This document shows positions 62,111 through 64,000 of a DNA stretch of 64,000 bases, in pieces. The DNA comes from CAKOSP01 sp964372145. GTDB taxonomy: Bacteria; Bacillota_I; Bacilli_A; RF39; UBA660. The stretch spans positions 10,028 to 74,027 of the forward strand of contig CAYJPM010000001.1 of assembly GCA_964372145.1 (NCBI GenBank), given 5' to 3'. The position numbers were made by a program, and so were the translations under genes. Within the stretch, counting starts at the first letter, position 1. Each line of letters begins with the position of its first letter. The notes beneath the pieces were generated by a model that did not search any database, was not told the DNA's origin, and worked only from the letters and a program-made list of their open reading frames with translations.

Positions 62111-63809
62111 ATAAATATACTACTACGTTAAATAAAACAAACAGTATAACAGTTATTCCTATTAGGAACATCCAAATATATTTTAACCAATCTTTATAGT
62201 TAACTTTAGTATAGAATAAACCAAGAACTAAAATTAAACTAGTTGGAACAAATACTTGAACTAAACCATACATAGAAGTATATATAACATATACTAATGT
62301 AGAATTTTCAGTTAATGCTGATGTTATATAAGGACCTACAATATATCCAGTATATCCTAAGTCAGCATGGAACACTGATGCAAAGAATGCAGATACTGCT
62401 GTTAAATTAGGTTCAAAAGTAGTTGTTAAATCAAATAACCAATTACTAAATGTTCCAATAAATGGTGAAACATATGAAGCAACAAATACTGCAAATACTA
62501 ATACTAATAATAAAACAGGTTTAACTGATTTTTTACAACCATCTACTATATTATCTATAATTGTATTTAAATTAATTTTGTAAGCTAAAGCTACAACTAA
62601 CATTGTAACTGAGATAACTACTAATGAAACTAATAAATCCCAATTTCCAAATCCTGATGATGTTGATCCTAATATATTAGCAAATATATAGAAGTCCTCA
62701 CCAATTGATAATTCCATTAACCACGTATGAAAATTATTAAATGTTTCTATTTCAAAGTTACCATACCAATTTATGTAACCTAAAATTAAGAATACAGTCA
62801 TAATAGACATTATAATTACAAATGGATAAACAACAGTTTTTTCATTTTTCATTTCATCAATTTCAAATGGATCATTTACTACTGCTAAATCATCTTTTTT
62901 ATTTGAATTTAATCTTAATGTTACGAATAAAACAAATAGTACATATGCTGCAAGTTCAATTACTATTCTATAAGATAAACCAGTATCTATTGGTAATGTA
63001 GTATGATTACTAAACCAACCTATACCATCAGTACCGTATGTAGCACCAATTGTACCTATTAATATTGAACCAAATGTAACAGCAAATGCAGTCATTTTAT
63101 CAAATTTTAATTTAGATAACACTGAAATTACAAATGGAACAAAGAATACTACTACTAATGATTGAGTAATTAGTGTAGTTAATAAAACAAAAATTGTAAT
63201 AATGCTCACAGCAACAATTTTTTCTTTACCTTCTAATTTTTTTGCTAACGAATTAACCATACCTTTATATGCATCAATTTTTGAAACAAATGCATAGAAT
63301 ATTACAGTCATTACAATAAATAATATTTTATCTAATGAAAAATAATTAGCATAATATGCAATAGTTGGTAAATCAGTTAATCCAGTTCTTTTTAAACCGT
63401 AATCTAAAAATTCTGTACCACTAAAATAACCATTTGGTATTAACCAAGTTAATACTACTGCTGATAATACCATTACTAATAATGATTTAGTAATAGGATA
63501 TTTTTTTGAATTTACTGCATTAATAATTCCTGAGATTGCAATTAACATTACACCAAAGAAACTAAATGGAACAGTATAATCAGTAGCAAAAAATCCTACT
63601 AAAATTAAAATTAATCCTAGTACTAATCCACAAATTTTAACAATTTTAATTGTATTGTAATTTTGTTTTTCTACTTTCTTTTCTTTTACTTCTACCTTTT
63701 TAACTTGTACTTCTTTAACAGCAGCTTCTTTTACTTCTACTTTAGCTGGTGTAACTTTTTTAGTCTTAGGTTTTGAAGATTTACTTTTCTTATTTTCTTT
63801 TCCTTTCAT
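62109..63809 (-). CDS. YfcC/DcuC-like multi-pass transporter with charged N-terminal tail
   Basis: A 566-aa membrane protein with about 13 hydrophobic segments after residue 55. The general pattern, long loops with helices in pairs and ITQSLVVVFFVPF and GTIGATYGTDGIGW stretches, is that of the YfcC/DcuC ion-transporter group, which transports amino acids or dicarboxylates. The first ~50 residues are extraordinary: K, E, V and A repeats (KVEVKEAAVKEVQVKKVEVK). ATG 63809 follows AGGAGG. Substrate unknown; the family assignment is moderate. Confidence 0.65.
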   Translation of the reverse strand: MKGKENKKSKSSKPKTKKVTPAKVEVKEAAVKEVQVKKVEVKEKKVEKQNYNTIKIVKICGLVLGLILILVGFFATDYTVPFSFFGVMLIAISGIINAVNSKKYPITKSLLVMVLSAVVLTWLIPNGYFSGTEFLDYGLKRTGLTDLPTIAYYANYFSLDKILFIVMTVIFYAFVSKIDAYKGMVNSLAKKLEGKEKIVAVSIITIFVLLTTLITQSLVVVFFVPFVISVLSKLKFDKMTAFAVTFGSILIGTIGATYGTDGIGWFSNHTTLPIDTGLSYRIVIELAAYVLFVLFVTLRLNSNKKDDLAVVNDPFEIDEMKNEKTVVYPFVIIMSIMTVFLILGYINWYGNFEIETFNNFHTWLMELSIGEDFYIFANILGSTSSGFGNWDLLVSLVVISVTMLVVALAYKINLNTIIDNIVDGCKKSVKPVLLLVLVFAVFVASYVSPFIGTFSNWLFDLTTTFEPNLTAVSAFFASVFHADLGYTGYIVGPYITSALTENSTLVYVIYTSMYGLVQVFVPTSLILVLGLFYTKVNYKDWLKYIWMFLIGITVILFVLFNVVVYL

Positions 63810-63850
63810 CTTTACCTCCTAATATGAATTATAACATATTCATAAGCAAA

Positions 63851-63875
63851 AAAAAAAGTGGTTTACACTTTTTTT
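63851..63875 (-). terminator. terminator after the sortase-anchored surface protein
   Basis: Perfect 10-bp stem AAAAAAAGTG / CACTTTTTTT with a 5-base loop, T-run on the minus strand. Confidence 0.8.
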
Positions 63876-63886
63876 AACACTATTTA

Positions 63887-64000
63887 TTAAATTTTAAATA
63901 ATTTAGTATTTTTTCTTGAAACCATGTATACACCGATTCCAGCAATAGATGCTAAACCAAGTACTATAACTGGTAAGCTAAGTCCTGTTTGAGGAACTTC
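63887..64000 (-). CDS. 3' end of a sortase-anchored surface protein
   Basis: The last 37 codons of a minus-strand gene run off the window edge: EVPQTG, a ~20-residue hydrophobic stretch (LSLPVIVLGLASIAGIGVYM), then a basic tail SRKNTKLFKI. This is a typical cell-wall sorting signal with a VPQTG/LPXTG motif, cleaved and linked to peptidoglycan by a sortase. No sortase gene lies in this window. The rest of the protein is outside it. Confidence 0.85.
   Translation of the reverse strand, partial: EVPQTGLSLPVIVLGLASIAGIGVYMVSRKNTKLFKI

Noticed and set aside
1..64000. Mycoplasma-type genetic code (TGA as Trp), because of the high AT content
   Set aside because: TGA ends ftsK and the sigma factor gene at the expected places and Trp is encoded by TGG.

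Overview
The window is a strongly AT-rich bacterial scaffold in the Gram-positive style. It has AGGAGG-type ribosome sites, a dcw cluster beginning with mraZ, peptidoglycan genes (murC, murI, a PASTA-tailed PBP), a sortase-type anchor (VPQTG) and AT-rich intrinsic terminators. TGA is used as a stop (for example ftsK and the sigma factor gene), so this is translation table 11 and not the Mycoplasma code. Together with cotJ genes this suggests an uncultured, cell-walled member of Bacilli/Erysipelotrichia-like lineages, but that placement is inference. Two runs of exactly 100 N lie inside repeat-bearing surface genes, which fits a draft or metagenome assembly. Almost all genes are on the minus strand; only ftsK-to-trmL, a small helicase and the phosphomannomutase gene are on plus.

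Layout: 1-1529 is a 3'-truncated HEXXH metallopeptidase-like gene. 1583-5925 is a dcw-type operon (mraZ, rsmH, ftsL, pbp, PAP2 phosphatase) with MraZ boxes. 6057-6706 is rpmF with its DUF177 partner. 6763-16032 is the most distinctive region: six tandem paralogous surface proteins in three transcription units, five with ALK-type glycine-rich heads and one with an unrelated head on the same N-terminal stalk. 16086-18678 is tldD/pmbA. 18732-19710 is a cotJ-like pair with CotJA and CotJB fused. 19806-25218 holds a secreted protein, ftsK, trmL and a uracil permease. 25312-25749 is a five-tRNA operon.

25894-34982 holds a helicase that may be translated from a leaderless mRNA, typA, a ClpX-like AAA+ protein, an RNA methyltransferase, murC, tRNA-Arg(CCT), an HD protein, a DUF1003 protein and murI. 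35039-35200 has tRNA-Pro and tRNA-Arg(ACG) behind a promoter containing two perfect palindromes. 35272-42270 has a Ca-type P-ATPase, small membrane proteins, a phosphomannomutase and signal peptidase I. 42359-47489 encodes two large secreted repeat proteins, each interrupted by an assembly gap. 47581-57686 has deoD, a heterodimeric ABC exporter, a SanA-like protein, an ECF sigma / RsgI-like anti-sigma pair with an Asp/Asn tail, a phosphoesterase, a NUDIX enzyme and an RlmD-type methyltransferase. 57758-63809 has tex, a Clp ATPase whose second ATPase domain looks dead, and a YfcC-like transporter. The window ends inside a sortase-anchored surface protein.

The common thread of the accessory part is cell-surface display: tandem secreted proteins with interchangeable heads, a signal peptidase, Ig-like/VWA repeat proteins, a sortase substrate, and an envelope-type sigma/anti-sigma pair. 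The rest is ordinary housekeeping.
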